46,078 bases of DNA. Source: Chthonomonadaceae bacterium (GTDB lineage Bacteria; Armatimonadota; Chthonomonadetes; Chthonomonadales; Chthonomonadaceae). Positions 35,422 to 43,701 of this stretch are shown piece after piece (position 1 is the stretch's first letter; each line of letters starts with the position of its first letter). A program made the translations under genes and the position numbers. Location: assembly GCA_027459665.1 (NCBI GenBank), contig DAIDHN010000031.1:1-46078 (forward strand), given 5' to 3'. The notes beneath the pieces are model-generated. The model was not told the origin of the DNA. It made no database searches and worked only from the letters and a program-made list of their open reading frames with translations.

Positions 35422-35459
35422 AAAGTGTTGTTCATCCTCCTTCGCCGATCTGCAGCATG

Positions 35460-36263
35460 CTACGGACCGGTGAGAATACGGACGCCGCCTTCTGTTATGG
35501 CGACCGTGTGTTCAAAATGGGCAGACAGGCTTCCGTCTGCGGTAACAATCGTCCAACCATCGCGCAAGGATTTTATCTCTTTGCGCCCTGCATTCACCAT
35601 TGGTTCTATCGCAAAAGTCATGCCGGGTTCGAGCAGCAGGCCTGTTTCCGGCCTGCCGTAATTGGGTAGGTCTATGGCGTTTTCGTGCATTTCCCGGCCA
35701 ACCCCGTGCCCGTGCAGCTCTCGAACCACCGAATAGTGGTTTGCCTCTACAAATTTTTGAATGGCAGCGCCAATATCGCCGGTGGTATTACCCGGGCGGG
35801 CGCAGCCAATGCCAATATACAGCGCTTCGCTGGTCACTTGCAGCAAATTGGCAGCCAGGGGTGAAATTTCTCCTACCCCAAACGTAAATGCCGTATCGGC
35901 CACGTACCCATCCAGCCTGACACAGCAATCCATAGTAACCAGGTCTCCATCCCGAAACACCCTGCCGCCAGGAATGCCATGCACAATCTCTTCATTCACC
36001 GAGATGCATGTCCAGGCGGGATACGGCGGATAGCCGCTTGGTGCATATCCCAGGCAGGGCGATGTGCCGCCATGTTCAAGAATAAGCTGAGCGGCCCGGT
36101 CTTCCAGTTCGCCGGTAGTCATGCCCGGCTGCACTATTTCTTGTGCCAGCGCTATTACTTTACGCGCCACTCTGCCGGCGGCGTATATTTTTTCAATTTC
36201 TTCCGGGGTCTTCAGCGCAGTACGTTCTACTTTTCCTGCTGAATTTTTACGCCGGTTCAACAT
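35460..36263 (-). CDS. map: type I methionine aminopeptidase
   Basis: Map removes N-terminal methionine. The 267-residue protein has [25 protein letters not shown], then metal ligands in [30 protein letters not shown] and [14 protein letters not shown]. These are the Asp-Asp-His-Glu-Glu set of the family. It starts at ATG 36263, 23 bases after adk, with a weak ribosome-binding site (ACAGGT). The setting adk-map-infA is the usual one. Confidence 0.96.
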   Translation of the reverse strand: MLNRRKNSAGKVERTALKTPEEIEKIYAAGRVARKVIALAQEIVQPGMTTGELEDRAAQLILEHGGTSPCLGYAPSGYPPYPAWTCISVNEEIVHGIPGGRVFRDGDLVTMDCCVRLDGYVADTAFTFGVGEISPLAANLLQVTSEALYIGIGCARPGNTTGDIGAAIQKFVEANHYSVVRELHGHGVGREMHENAIDLPNYGRPETGLLLEPGMTFAIEPMVNAGRKEIKSLRDGWTIVTADGSLSAHFEHTVAITEGGVRILTGP

Positions 36264-36286
36264 ACCTGTCTCTCTCCACTTATAAG

Positions 36287-36952
36287 TCAGACCTGTTTTC
36301 TGCGCACTTCGGTAAGCAGTGCAATAACCTGGCTGAACACTGTTTCAGGTTCAGGCGATGCATCTATTGTGTAGAGCAGCCCCAGAGCGCTATAGTAGTC
36401 TATGAGGGGGCGGGTTTTTTCTGCGTACACTTCCAGGCGTCTGCGCACTATCTCAGGCGCATCGTCTGGCCTCATCTCCAGCTGTGCATGGCACAGGTCG
36501 CACAACCCTGCCTGGCGGGGCGGCTGCATTTCTACATGGTAGGTAGAGCCATCTCGCGGGCATACCCGTCTTCCGCTGAAACGATTTACCAGCAGTTCGG
36601 TATCTGCTTCAAAATCGAGGCATGCTGTGAGGCTGCGTTTCTGTTCGTCCAGAATATGCTGCAGGGCATCCGCCTGCGGTGCGGTGCGCGGAAAGCCGTC
36701 TAGCACGAAGCCCCCTATGCAGTCTGCTTCAGATATGCGAGCGCGCACAGTGCCCACCACCACCTCATCGGGCACAAACTCTCCCCGATCGATGCGGTAG
36801 CGCTGTATCTGTCTTCCAAACTCTGTGCCGCGCGCCACCGCCTCGCGAAATATGGCGCCTGTAGAGATGGTAGGCACATCATAGTGTACAGCAACGCGTG
36901 TTCCCTGCGTGCCCTTGCCCACCCCTGGCGGTCCCAGCAATACCAGTATCAT
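36287..36952 (-). CDS. adk: adenylate kinase
   Basis: This 221-residue enzyme balances ATP, ADP and AMP. It has the P-loop GPPGVGKGTQ (7-16), the AMP site DGFPRTAPQ, and a long LID. In the LID, RRVCPRDGSTYH and LCDLC give a cysteine cluster in which the second usual ligand is Asp, a known type of variant. A 98-bp leader with a 10-bp hairpin precedes ATG 36952. Confidence 0.97.
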   Translation of the reverse strand: MILVLLGPPGVGKGTQGTRVAVHYDVPTISTGAIFREAVARGTEFGRQIQRYRIDRGEFVPDEVVVGTVRARISEADCIGGFVLDGFPRTAPQADALQHILDEQKRSLTACLDFEADTELLVNRFSGRRVCPRDGSTYHVEMQPPRQAGLCDLCHAQLEMRPDDAPEIVRRRLEVYAEKTRPLIDYYSALGLLYTIDASPEPETVFSQVIALLTEVRRKQV

Positions 36953-36989
36953 ATCGCGTCTGCCCCATTGCAGCGCCTGTTTGTAATCT

Positions 36990-37028
36990 GGCAGAACGGT
37001 TGGAAAGTATTTTTCATGCCATTCTGCC
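36990..37028 (-). promoter_or_regulatory. 10-bp hairpin in the adk leader
   Basis: GGCAGAACGG (36990-36999) and CCATTCTGCC (37019-37028) pair as a 10-bp stem with one U-G pair and a 19-base loop. A second small stem, GCCGC (37030-37034) with GCGGC (37039-37043), lies next to it. Both fall between the secY stop and the adk start. Function is not known. Confidence 0.35.
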
Positions 37029-37050
37029 TGCCGCTGCTGCGGCCTGGTGT

Positions 37051-38340
37051 CTAACGGATAAAGCCTTCGTAATTGCGCATCAGCAGCTGCGCTTCTATCG
37101 CCTGCATAGTCTCAATGGCCACCCCTACTACAATCAGCAGCGAAGTGCCTCCTACCAGTGTAAAGCCCGTAAAGCCCGTTAGGCTGGGCACTACATACTG
37201 AGCAATAGCTATGAGTGCGAGAAACAGCGCTCCGGCAAAGGTCACTCTTGAAACCACCCCTTCCAGGTAATCGAAGGTTGGCTTGCCAGGGCGAATGCCC
37301 TGAATAAGGCTGCCGTATTTATTCAGGTTGTCTGCTATCTCCTGTACGTTCATGATGATGGCTGTATAGAAGAAGGTGAATATCATTACCATTGCTGCGT
37401 AAAGCAGTGTGGCGTACCAGGTTTGCCCTGGCTGAAGCAGCACGATATGCCCCTTCAGCCAGCCAATTGGCCCCGCTGCGTTGGCAGGCACCGAGAAAAT
37501 GTTGAGAATGGTGGCGGGCAGCAACAGCAGCGATATTGCGAATATGATGGGCATAACCCCTGCTGCATTTACCTTGACGGGCAGATAAGAGCTGCCACCC
37601 TGCGTTTGCCCGCGCCCAATTACGCGTTTGAAGTGCAGCACCGGTATGCGGCGTGCGCCCTGTGTGATGTAGATGATAAACACCACCATTGCGATAAAAG
37701 AAGCGATGAGAATAAGCAGGTTGATGAAGCCTACCTGTGAGACCTGCGTGGCCACGCCGCCGAGCAGGCTTGGCAGGTAGAGCATGATGCCGGCAAAAAT
37801 TACCAGCGAAACCCCGTTGCCCACGCCATATTCTGTAACCTGCTCGCCCAGCCAGAGCAGAAACATTGAGCTGGCAGTCAGAGTAACTACTGCCACAATG
37901 CCTTCTGCAAAGTTGATGCCAAAACTGCTCTGGCGAAAGAGGATGATTATACCAAGCGCCTGCATGATAGAAAGCACAATGGTAAGGTAGCGTGTAATGC
38001 CCGCAATGCGCTTGCGGCCAGCTTCGCCTTCCTTTTGCATTGCATCGAGCGCAGGGAAAGCAAGGCCCGCCATTTGCATTACAATAGAGGCATTGATGTA
38101 GGGGGCTATGCCCATGGCAAACATTGAGAATCGGCGCAGAGCGCCACCGGAAAAGGCATTGATCAGGCCGAACAGGTTATTGCTGTTCGGGTTAGACATC
38201 AGGCTTTGCAGCTTGCTTACGTCTATACCAGGCACTGGGATATGTGCGCCAAGTGCAAACACCGCAAACATCATCAGCACAAATTTAATGCGCTTTTGAA
38301 CTTCCGGTATTTTCCATGCGATTATTACCTTTTCCAGCAT
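37051..38340 (-). CDS. secY: protein translocase subunit SecY
   Basis: This 429-residue membrane protein forms the Sec channel for secretion and membrane insertion. It has about ten hydrophobic segments, PGIDVSKLQSLM near the start, and the diagnostic GGSSYLPVKVNAAGVMPIIFAISLLLLP and KYGSLIQGIRPGKPTFDYLEG regions. GGGGAGG precedes ATG 38340, just after rplO. Confidence 0.97.
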   Translation of the reverse strand: MLEKVIIAWKIPEVQKRIKFVLMMFAVFALGAHIPVPGIDVSKLQSLMSNPNSNNLFGLINAFSGGALRRFSMFAMGIAPYINASIVMQMAGLAFPALDAMQKEGEAGRKRIAGITRYLTIVLSIMQALGIIILFRQSSFGINFAEGIVAVVTLTASSMFLLWLGEQVTEYGVGNGVSLVIFAGIMLYLPSLLGGVATQVSQVGFINLLILIASFIAMVVFIIYITQGARRIPVLHFKRVIGRGQTQGGSSYLPVKVNAAGVMPIIFAISLLLLPATILNIFSVPANAAGPIGWLKGHIVLLQPGQTWYATLLYAAMVMIFTFFYTAIIMNVQEIADNLNKYGSLIQGIRPGKPTFDYLEGVVSRVTFAGALFLALIAIAQYVVPSLTGFTGFTLVGGTSLLIVVGVAIETMQAIEAQLLMRNYEGFIR

Positions 38341-38343
38341 TTA

Positions 38344-38799
38344 TCAAGACCTCCCCAGTATCTCCACGGTACCGCCGGCTGCTTCCAGTTTTTGCTTTGC
38401 GCTTTCGCTGATGAAATTGGTATGCACGGTGAACTTGCTTGTCACCTCGCCGCCGCCCAGCACTTTCAGGCCGTCGTGCAGATCGCGCAGAATGCCTGCT
38501 TCTATCAGCAAGTCGGGGGTAATAGAAGCGCCATCTGCAAACTCAGCCTGCAGCCGCCCCACATTTACCAGCGCGTACACTTTTTTGTTTACCGGCTTAA
38601 AGCCTCTCAACTGAGGCAGTCTTCGGTGCAGCGGGGTCTGGCCGCCTTCAAAGTTCGGGTTAATCTGTCCCCTTGCCTTGTTTCCCTTGTGCCCGCGGGT
38701 AGAAGTTTTGCCATGTCCCGACCCAATGCCGCGGCCAATCCGCTTGCGGGTATGGGTGCTGCCTTCTGCAGGTTTTAGGTTATGTAATCCAATTGCCAT
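38344..38799 (-). CDS. rplO: 50S ribosomal protein L15
   Basis: This 151-residue L15 is shown by GIGSGHGKTSTRGHKGNKARGQINPNFEGGQTPLHRRLPQLRGFKPVNKK near the start and a C-terminal KLEAAGGTVEILG. It is in normal order between rpmD and secY, with its stop just before the secY ATG. Confidence 0.97.
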   Translation of the reverse strand: MAIGLHNLKPAEGSTHTRKRIGRGIGSGHGKTSTRGHKGNKARGQINPNFEGGQTPLHRRLPQLRGFKPVNKKVYALVNVGRLQAEFADGASITPDLLIEAGILRDLHDGLKVLGGGEVTSKFTVHTNFISESAKQKLEAAGGTVEILGRS

Positions 38800-38817
38800 C
38801 AGAATTTTATCCTTTAA

Positions 38818-39009
38818 TTACTCTTCCGAAATGGTTTCCACTTCCACCAGGTGGCGGACTTTATGTACCATTCCCCGAATGACGGGAGTGTCGTTTTGAA
38901 TAACGGTCTGCTGCATTTTTCGCAGCCCCAGAATGCGCACTGTGGTACCCTGCGATTTTTCCAGCCCAATTGGGCTGCGCCGCAGTGTAATTTTAAGCAT
39001 GTTCGGCAT
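38818..39009 (-). CDS. rpmD: 50S ribosomal protein L30
   Basis: This 63-residue L30 reads MLKITLRRSPIGLEKSQGTTVRILGLRKM after a three-residue lead. ATG 39009 was taken because GGAGGAGG sits about 8 bases upstream; a later ATG at 39000 lies too close to it. It overlaps the end of rpsE by 17 bases. Confidence 0.93.
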   Translation of the reverse strand: MPNMLKITLRRSPIGLEKSQGTTVRILGLRKMQQTVIQNDTPVIRGMVHKVRHLVEVETISEE

Positions 39010-39532
39010 GCGCTGCCTCCTCCTTGTTCAGCCAGGGCTGCAGCGCCAGTGCGGTGGTGCCCCGCATGGCGGCTACATCTTCAGCGCTCTTCAAGCGCGC
39101 CAGAGCCTCCATGGTTGCCCAGCAAATATTCACCGCGTTGCTAGATCCAAGCGATTTGCCCAGCACATTGTGCACGCCTGCCAGTTCCAGCACTATTCGC
39201 ATGCTGCTTCCGGCCACTACGCCAGTACCCTGCGAGGCCGGCTTGAGCAGGATTTCTGCTGCGCCATGGCTCTGGCTGATTTCGTGCGGCAGTGTGCCAT
39301 TGACAATAGGAATATGAATGATATTTTTCTTTGCTGCCTCAACGCCTTTGCGAATGGCATCGGGGATGGCGCGCGCCTTGCCCAGGCCGGCGCCTACATA
39401 GCCGTTGCCGTCGCCTACTATCACCAGAGCGCTCCAGCTCATGGTTCTGCCGCCCTTGGTAGTTTTCTGGCATTTGTTGGTGCGCACTACCCGCTCTTCC
39501 AAATTCAGCGTATCAGGATTGATTTTTGCCAA
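38993..39532 (-). CDS. rpsE: 30S ribosomal protein S5
   Basis: The S5 motif VVRTNKCQKTTKGGRTMSWSALVIVGDGNGYVGAGLGKA is followed by HGAAEILLKPASQGTGVVAGSSMRIVLELAGVHNVLGKSLGSSN. The TTG at 39532 gives the conserved MAKINPD start and has AAGGAG about 6 bases upstream. An in-frame GTG at 39574 would add 14 residues without family support. The C-terminus ends in a short His/Ala/Glu tail. 179 residues. Confidence 0.95.
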   Translation of the reverse strand: MAKINPDTLNLEERVVRTNKCQKTTKGGRTMSWSALVIVGDGNGYVGAGLGKARAIPDAIRKGVEAAKKNIIHIPIVNGTLPHEISQSHGAAEILLKPASQGTGVVAGSSMRIVLELAGVHNVLGKSLGSSNAVNICWATMEALARLKSAEDVAAMRGTTALALQPWLNKEEAAHAEHA

Positions 39533-39579
39533 TGCTTGCTCCTTGCGGCGTAACTGGTCTCTGCCGCTCTGCACAGTTG

Positions 39580-39945
39580 CTAGAGTGAGAGGCCCCCTTC
39601 ACGGGCGCCTTCGGCCAGCGCCTTCACGCGGCCATGATACAGGTTTCCACCACGATCGTACACCACGGCAGTGATGCCTGCCTCCAGTGCGCGGCTGGCA
39701 ACCAGCCTGCCAACTTCCCTGGCGGCTTCTACGCTGCCGCCCGATGCAAGCGAGGTGCGCAGTGTTTTATCTAGTGTGCCTGCGGATGCCAGCGTGACTC
39801 CGCGCTCGTCGTCTATGATCTGTGCATAAATATTATTAATGCTACGCGACACGCTGAGGCGGGGCCGCTCTGGAGTACCGCTCACTTTGGAGCGTACCCG
39901 TTTGTGCCTGCGTATGCGCAGGCGTTCTTTTTCCTGAGGTTTCAT
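39580..39945 (-). CDS. rplR: 50S ribosomal protein L18
   Basis: This 121-residue L18 binds 5S rRNA in the central protuberance. It has [81 protein letters not shown] leader of about 98 bases separates it from rplF, holding an extended -10 and a hairpin whose loop is identical to one before rplE. Confidence 0.97.
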   Translation of the reverse strand: MKPQEKERLRIRRHKRVRSKVSGTPERPRLSVSRSINNIYAQIIDDERGVTLASAGTLDKTLRTSLASGGSVEAAREVGRLVASRALEAGITAVVYDRGGNLYHGRVKALAEGAREGGLSL

Positions 39946-39965
39946 CTCTGTTTTGGTCTCCTACG

Positions 39966-39988
39966 GCGCCGAATTTCCGACCCGGCGC
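39966..39988 (-). promoter_or_regulatory. hairpin with GUCGGAAAU loop ahead of rplR
   Basis: On the RNA strand GCGCCG pairs with CGGCGC, extended by a G-U pair, closing a nine-base loop GUCGGAAAU. It ends about 20 bases before the rplR ATG. The same loop on a similar stem lies before rplE (44295-44279). Both encode 5S-rRNA-binding proteins. Confidence 0.5.
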
Positions 39989-40027
39989 TCAGATGACAAT
40001 GCGGCACAGTCGAAACCATGCCGCGAT

Positions 40028-40036
40028 ATTATACCA
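40028..40036 (-). promoter_or_regulatory. extended -10 promoter inside the spc cluster, before rplR
   Basis: On the minus strand TGG-TATAAT is a perfect -10 with the extended TGN, immediately after the rplF stop. It would transcribe the leader hairpin and rplR onward. A -35 is not clear. Confidence 0.5.
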
Positions 40037-40043
40037 CAACGGG

Positions 40044-40619
40044 CTATTTCTTGCCTTTGCCGCCCTTGCCGCCGGTTTTACCCTGCTTGCGGCGCACTAC
40101 CTCGCCTTTGTAGCGAATGCCTTTGCCCTTGTAGGGTTCCGGCTTGCGCAGCTTGCGAATTTCGGCAGCGGTCTGGCCCACGCGTTCCTTGTCGATGCCG
40201 GCTATTGTTACTACCGGGTTACGGGAAACAGGGTCGTTTGCCACCGTGAAGGTGATGCCGTCCCGCGCCCACACCTCAATAGAGTGAGAGTAGCCCACAT
40301 TGAGCTGCAGTACATTGTTCTGCACTGCGGCGCGATAGCCGGTGCCCTGTATTTCCAGCTGCTTCGAGTAGCCGTTGGTTACCCCTTCAATCATGTTGGC
40401 CATGAGTGTGCGGGTAAGACCATGCAGGGCGCGGTGCTGCTGACTGTCGGTAGGGCGTTCTACCACCAGAGCGCCGTTTTCCTGGTGCAGCAGCATTTCA
40501 GGATGAAACTGGCGCACAAGGCTCCCTTTGGGGCCTTTTACAGTAACCGTTCCATTACTCTCAGAGGTGATTGTAACGCCTGCCGGAAGCGGTATGGGGC
40601 GTTTTCCTATTCGTGACAT
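40044..40619 (-). CDS. rplF: 50S ribosomal protein L6
   Basis: This 191-residue L6 has MSRIGKRPIPLPAGVTI, VKGPKGSLVRQFHP, MIEGVTNGYSKQLEIQGTGYRAAVQNNVLQLNVGYSH and the end IRKLRKPEPYKGKGIRYKGEVVRRKQGKT. A short Gly/Lys tail follows. It sits between rpsH and rplR as expected, at the factor-binding site of the 50S. Confidence 0.97.
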   Translation of the reverse strand: MSRIGKRPIPLPAGVTITSESNGTVTVKGPKGSLVRQFHPEMLLHQENGALVVERPTDSQQHRALHGLTRTLMANMIEGVTNGYSKQLEIQGTGYRAAVQNNVLQLNVGYSHSIEVWARDGITFTVANDPVSRNPVVTIAGIDKERVGQTAAEIRKLRKPEPYKGKGIRYKGEVVRRKQGKTGGKGGKGKK

Positions 40620-40630
40620 GGTTCAGCCTT

Positions 40631-41032
40631 TCAGTAGACGTGGCAAAGTATCTCGCCGCCGATGCCCCTCTTGCGGGCCTCCCGGTCGGTCATGACGCCT
40701 TGCGATGTAGACAGAATGGCGATGCCGAGGCCGCGCATTACGCGGGGAATGTCTTCCTTGCCGCAGTAGCGGCGAAGCCCTGGCTTGCTGACGCGCACCA
40801 GGTTGGTGATCACCTTTTCACGCTTCTGCCCGTATTTCAGATTTATCTTGATTTTGTCCTGCGGCACCTGCTTGATCACTTCATAGCTTTTCAAAAAGCC
40901 TTCAGCATGCAGTATCTTCACCACTTCCAGCTTGAGGCCAGAGCAGGATATTTCCAGCGAATCATGGTTAGCTCGGTTTGCGTTCCGAATGCGGGTCAGC
41001 AGGTCGGCTACAGGATCGGTAGTATAAGCCAA
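40631..41032 (-). CDS. rpsH: 30S ribosomal protein S8
   Basis: This 133-residue S8 contains TTDPVADLLTRIRNANRANHD, INLKYGQKREKVITNLVRVSKPGLRRY and the end ILSTSQGVMTDREARKRGIGGEILCHVY. S8 binds 16S helix 21 and often represses its own operon. TTG 41032 is the start, with GAGAGGA about 7 bases upstream. Reading further into rpsN was rejected. Confidence 0.96.
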   Translation of the reverse strand: MAYTTDPVADLLTRIRNANRANHDSLEISCSGLKLEVVKILHAEGFLKSYEVIKQVPQDKIKINLKYGQKREKVITNLVRVSKPGLRRYCGKEDIPRVMRGLGIAILSTSQGVMTDREARKRGIGGEILCHVY

Positions 41033-41045
41033 TGTTTTTTCCTCT

Positions 41046-41231
41046 CTACCAGCTCGACTTGGTGACGCCGGGGATAAGACCCTTGTGGGCCATTTCGCGG
41101 AAGCAGATGCGGCACAGCCCAAAGCGGCGCAGCACTGCGTGAGAGCGCCCGCATACGTTGCACCGCGTATAGGCACGCACGGCGAACTTGGGCTTGCGTC
41201 TCGATTTTTCAACCAAACACTGTTTTGCCAA
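41046..41231 (-). CDS. rpsN: 30S ribosomal protein S14, zinc-binding type
   Basis: This 61-residue S14 of the C+ type has Cys24, Cys27, Cys40 and Cys43 in [25 protein letters not shown]. The start is TTG at 41231, with GAGGAG about 7 bases upstream; the longer frame from 41306 would run into the structured leader. It follows the EF-G-like gene after a leader with three hairpins. Confidence 0.95.
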   Translation of the reverse strand: MAKQCLVEKSRRKPKFAVRAYTRCNVCGRSHAVLRRFGLCRICFREMAHKGLIPGVTKSSW

Positions 41232-41255
41232 GAATGGTCTCCTCTTATGTTGTTC

Positions 41256-41333
41256 GGGGCTTTCGCCCCTGTCATGGCGCCGGTCGATAGGCCGGCGCCA
41301 TGCCAAGAATCATGCAGCCCGGAGCAGGGCTGC
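41256..41333 (-). promoter_or_regulatory. three-hairpin structured leader ahead of rpsN
   Basis: Three successive GC-rich stems occupy the gap after the EF-G-like gene. GCAGCCC pairs with GGGCTGC (41314-41320, 41327-41333). A perfect 10-bp stem, ATGGCGCCGG with CCGGCGCCAT (41274-41283, 41292-41301), comes next. GGGGC pairs with GCCCC (41256-41260, 41265-41269) and closes a GAAA tetraloop on the RNA strand. None is followed by a U-run, so a structured RNA or protein-binding leader is more likely than a terminator. Confidence 0.55.
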
Positions 41334-41377
41334 CTCGCGCTCCTTCTTGCGGTTCGCGAACAGACTGCACGCAGCGC

Positions 41378-43453
41378 TCATGCTGCGCCATGCTCCTTTT
41401 TGTGGTTCTCCACAATTTGCGCCGCAATATGAGGCGGCGTTTCTTCATACTGCAGCAGTTTCGCGGTAAAGCTGCCTCTGCCCCGCGTTATAGAACGCAG
41501 GTCTATAGCGTACCGCAGCATTTCTGCCTGAGGCACTGTTGCACGCAGCAGCGTTTTGCCTTCTTCGGTGGCTTCTGTACCCATTATACGCCCCCGCTTG
41601 CCTGAAAGGTCGCTCATCACTTCTCCCAGATAGGCATCGGGCACCGTGATTTGCACTTCCAGTATTGGTTCAAGCAGTGCAGGGCCGGCTTTGGGCGCCA
41701 TGTTGTGAAACCCTGCCATCCCTGCCATGATGAATGCTGCCTCAGAAGAGTCTACATCATGATATGAGCCATCGTAGCACACTGCCCGAAAATCCGTTAC
41801 CGGATAGCCCGCCAGTATGCCCATGGCTGCTGCCTGGCGAATGCCCTTTTCTACGGCAGGTATATACTGCCTGGGTATCGCCCCGCCTACAATGGCATCT
41901 ACAAACTCTACGCCGCCGCCGGGGTTGGGTTCCAGCCTCACCCAGCAGTCTCCAAACTGACCGCGGCCGCCTGTCTGCTTCTTATGCCGCCCCTGCCCTT
42001 CCGCCCTGCCCTTCAAGGTTTCGCGGTAAGGCACCTTGCGCTCTATCACATCTACGTTTGCGCCAAATTTTCGCATTCTTTCAACCACAATATTCAGGTG
42101 GGTTTCACCTGCCCCTGCCAGTATGGTCTGACCTGTTTCTGCATCCCTGTAAAAACGGAAGGACGGGTCAGATGCTGCTATTCTCTGCAGCGCCGGCCCC
42201 ATCTTGTCTTCATCTACCTTGGTATGCGCCAGCACGGCCAGCTCAAATGCAGGTTCTGGGTAGGCAATGTGGTCCAGCAGAATGGGTGAGGCCGCATCGC
42301 ACAAGGTGTCGCCGGTATGCGTATCGGCCAGCCGCGCTGTAGCCCCTATATCTCCAGCCAGCAGTTCTGCAACAGATTCCTGATTTTTGCCGCGCACATG
42401 ATAAATCTGCCCCAGTCTTTCTTCGCGCATCTGGTTTGCATTCAGCAGCACTGCTCCCTGCCTAAGGCAGCCCGAAAGCACTCTAAAGTAGCTCAGCGTA
42501 CCCAGAAAAGGGTCGGCAATGGTTTTAAACACCAGCGCCGCCACGGGTGCATCGGTGTCTGGCTGCCGCCTGATTTCGGCTTTGGTTTGCGGATGCACGC
42601 CATGTATGGTGCCATATTCCAGCGGATTTGGAAACTCGTGCACGATGATGTCCAGCAGGTCTGTCATCCCAATATCACGCAAGGCAGACCCGCACAGAAG
42701 CGGTACTACGCGTCCATCGTCTATTCCTTCGTGCAGACCTCTTACCACCTCATCATGCGAAAGCTCTTCTCCGTTGAGAAACTTTTCAATCAGTTCGTCT
42801 TCCCCTTCTGCCGCAGATTCTACCAGCAGCGCTCGGTAGCGGTCTGCCTCATCTTTCATATCGGCGGGGATTTCTGTGCACTGCACATCCTTGCCTGTTC
42901 CCAAATAAGCTTTCATTTCCACCAGGTCTATTACGCCGCGAAATGTTTCTGCATTTCCAACCGGCAGCTGCATGGGCGCTATGCAGTTTCCATAGCGCGT
43001 GCGCAGGCTTTGCAGCACTGTTTCAAAGCTGGCGTTTTCACGGTCCATTCTGTTCACAAAAACTGCGCGGGGCAAATTGCGTTCTACCGCCATTTTCCAG
43101 GCAATTTCAAACCCCACTTCCGGCTCGCCCTGTGCAGAGGTTACCAAAATGGCGGCTTCTACCACCTGCATTACCGAGTGTACTTCTCCGGTAAAGTCGA
43201 GGTAGCCGGGCGTATCCAGCACATTGATGCGCACTCCATGCCAGCTGCATGGCGCCAGCGCCGTATTGATGCTGATGCGTCTTTTTTGCTCTTCGGGGTC
43301 GAAATCGGTGGCAGCGGTGCCCTCATCGGTTCGTCCCAGTCTATCAAGGGCGCCAGTAACGTAAAGCAAAGCCTCTGCCAGAGAGGTTTTGCCGCAGCCC
43401 TGGTGCCCAAACAAGCCCACATTGCGTATGGCCTCAATGCCTTTTGTGTTCAT
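41378..43453 (-). CDS. elongation factor G-like GTPase (EF-G2 type)
   Basis: This 691-residue GTPase has P-loop GHQGCGKTS (16-24), DTPGYLDF (80-87) and NRMD (135-138), then EF-G domains II-V, including RAEGQGRHKKQTGGRGQFGDCW and SEAAFIMAGMAGFHNM. The start NVGLFGHQGCGKTSLAEALLYVTGA and SINTALAPC match the EF-G2/EF-G-like branch, not classical fusA. The catalytic His of DTPGH is Tyr84, as in that branch. Ribosome-dependent GTPase activity or recycling is possible; the role is not known. It sits unexpectedly between rplE and rpsN. GAGGAG is about 8 bases before ATG 43453. Confidence 0.85.
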   Translation of the reverse strand: MNTKGIEAIRNVGLFGHQGCGKTSLAEALLYVTGALDRLGRTDEGTAATDFDPEEQKRRISINTALAPCSWHGVRINVLDTPGYLDFTGEVHSVMQVVEAAILVTSAQGEPEVGFEIAWKMAVERNLPRAVFVNRMDRENASFETVLQSLRTRYGNCIAPMQLPVGNAETFRGVIDLVEMKAYLGTGKDVQCTEIPADMKDEADRYRALLVESAAEGEDELIEKFLNGEELSHDEVVRGLHEGIDDGRVVPLLCGSALRDIGMTDLLDIIVHEFPNPLEYGTIHGVHPQTKAEIRRQPDTDAPVAALVFKTIADPFLGTLSYFRVLSGCLRQGAVLLNANQMREERLGQIYHVRGKNQESVAELLAGDIGATARLADTHTGDTLCDAASPILLDHIAYPEPAFELAVLAHTKVDEDKMGPALQRIAASDPSFRFYRDAETGQTILAGAGETHLNIVVERMRKFGANVDVIERKVPYRETLKGRAEGQGRHKKQTGGRGQFGDCWVRLEPNPGGGVEFVDAIVGGAIPRQYIPAVEKGIRQAAAMGILAGYPVTDFRAVCYDGSYHDVDSSEAAFIMAGMAGFHNMAPKAGPALLEPILEVQITVPDAYLGEVMSDLSGKRGRIMGTEATEEGKTLLRATVPQAEMLRYAIDLRSITRGRGSFTAKLLQYEETPPHIAAQIVENHKKEHGAA

Positions 43454-43652
43454 AACTCACTCTCCTCGCCATTGTTTCTGACACGTCGCCCTGTTTTTCA
43501 GGCAGGGGCGGCAGTGTTCCCATGGGTTCCCGCAGTGTCGTCGTACAGAGCTGGCATTGGCTCTGCCGGCGGCGAAGGATGTGTGGGAGCAGTATTCTAT
43601 TTTCAGTGTGCGTTCCACCGTACCCTTGCAGGTATACGGCCTGATTCTGCAT

Positions 43653-43673
43653 GGGGAAGAGGATTCCTTCCCC
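43653..43673 (-). other. hairpin in the rplE/EF-G-like gene gap
   Basis: GGGGAAG (43653-43659) and CTTCCCC (43667-43673) form a 7-bp stem with a seven-base loop in the 248-bp gap. A 12-base palindrome, GGCAATATTGCC, also lies just after the rplE stop (about 43690-43701). The gap has no credible gene. Confidence 0.35.
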
Positions 43674-43701
43674 CGCATTACGGATTGAGGCAATATTGCC
43701 C

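Noticed and set aside
35364-35435. 23-residue ORF before infA
   Set aside because: Its ATG touches the AGGAGG site with no spacing, so it is unlikely to be used.
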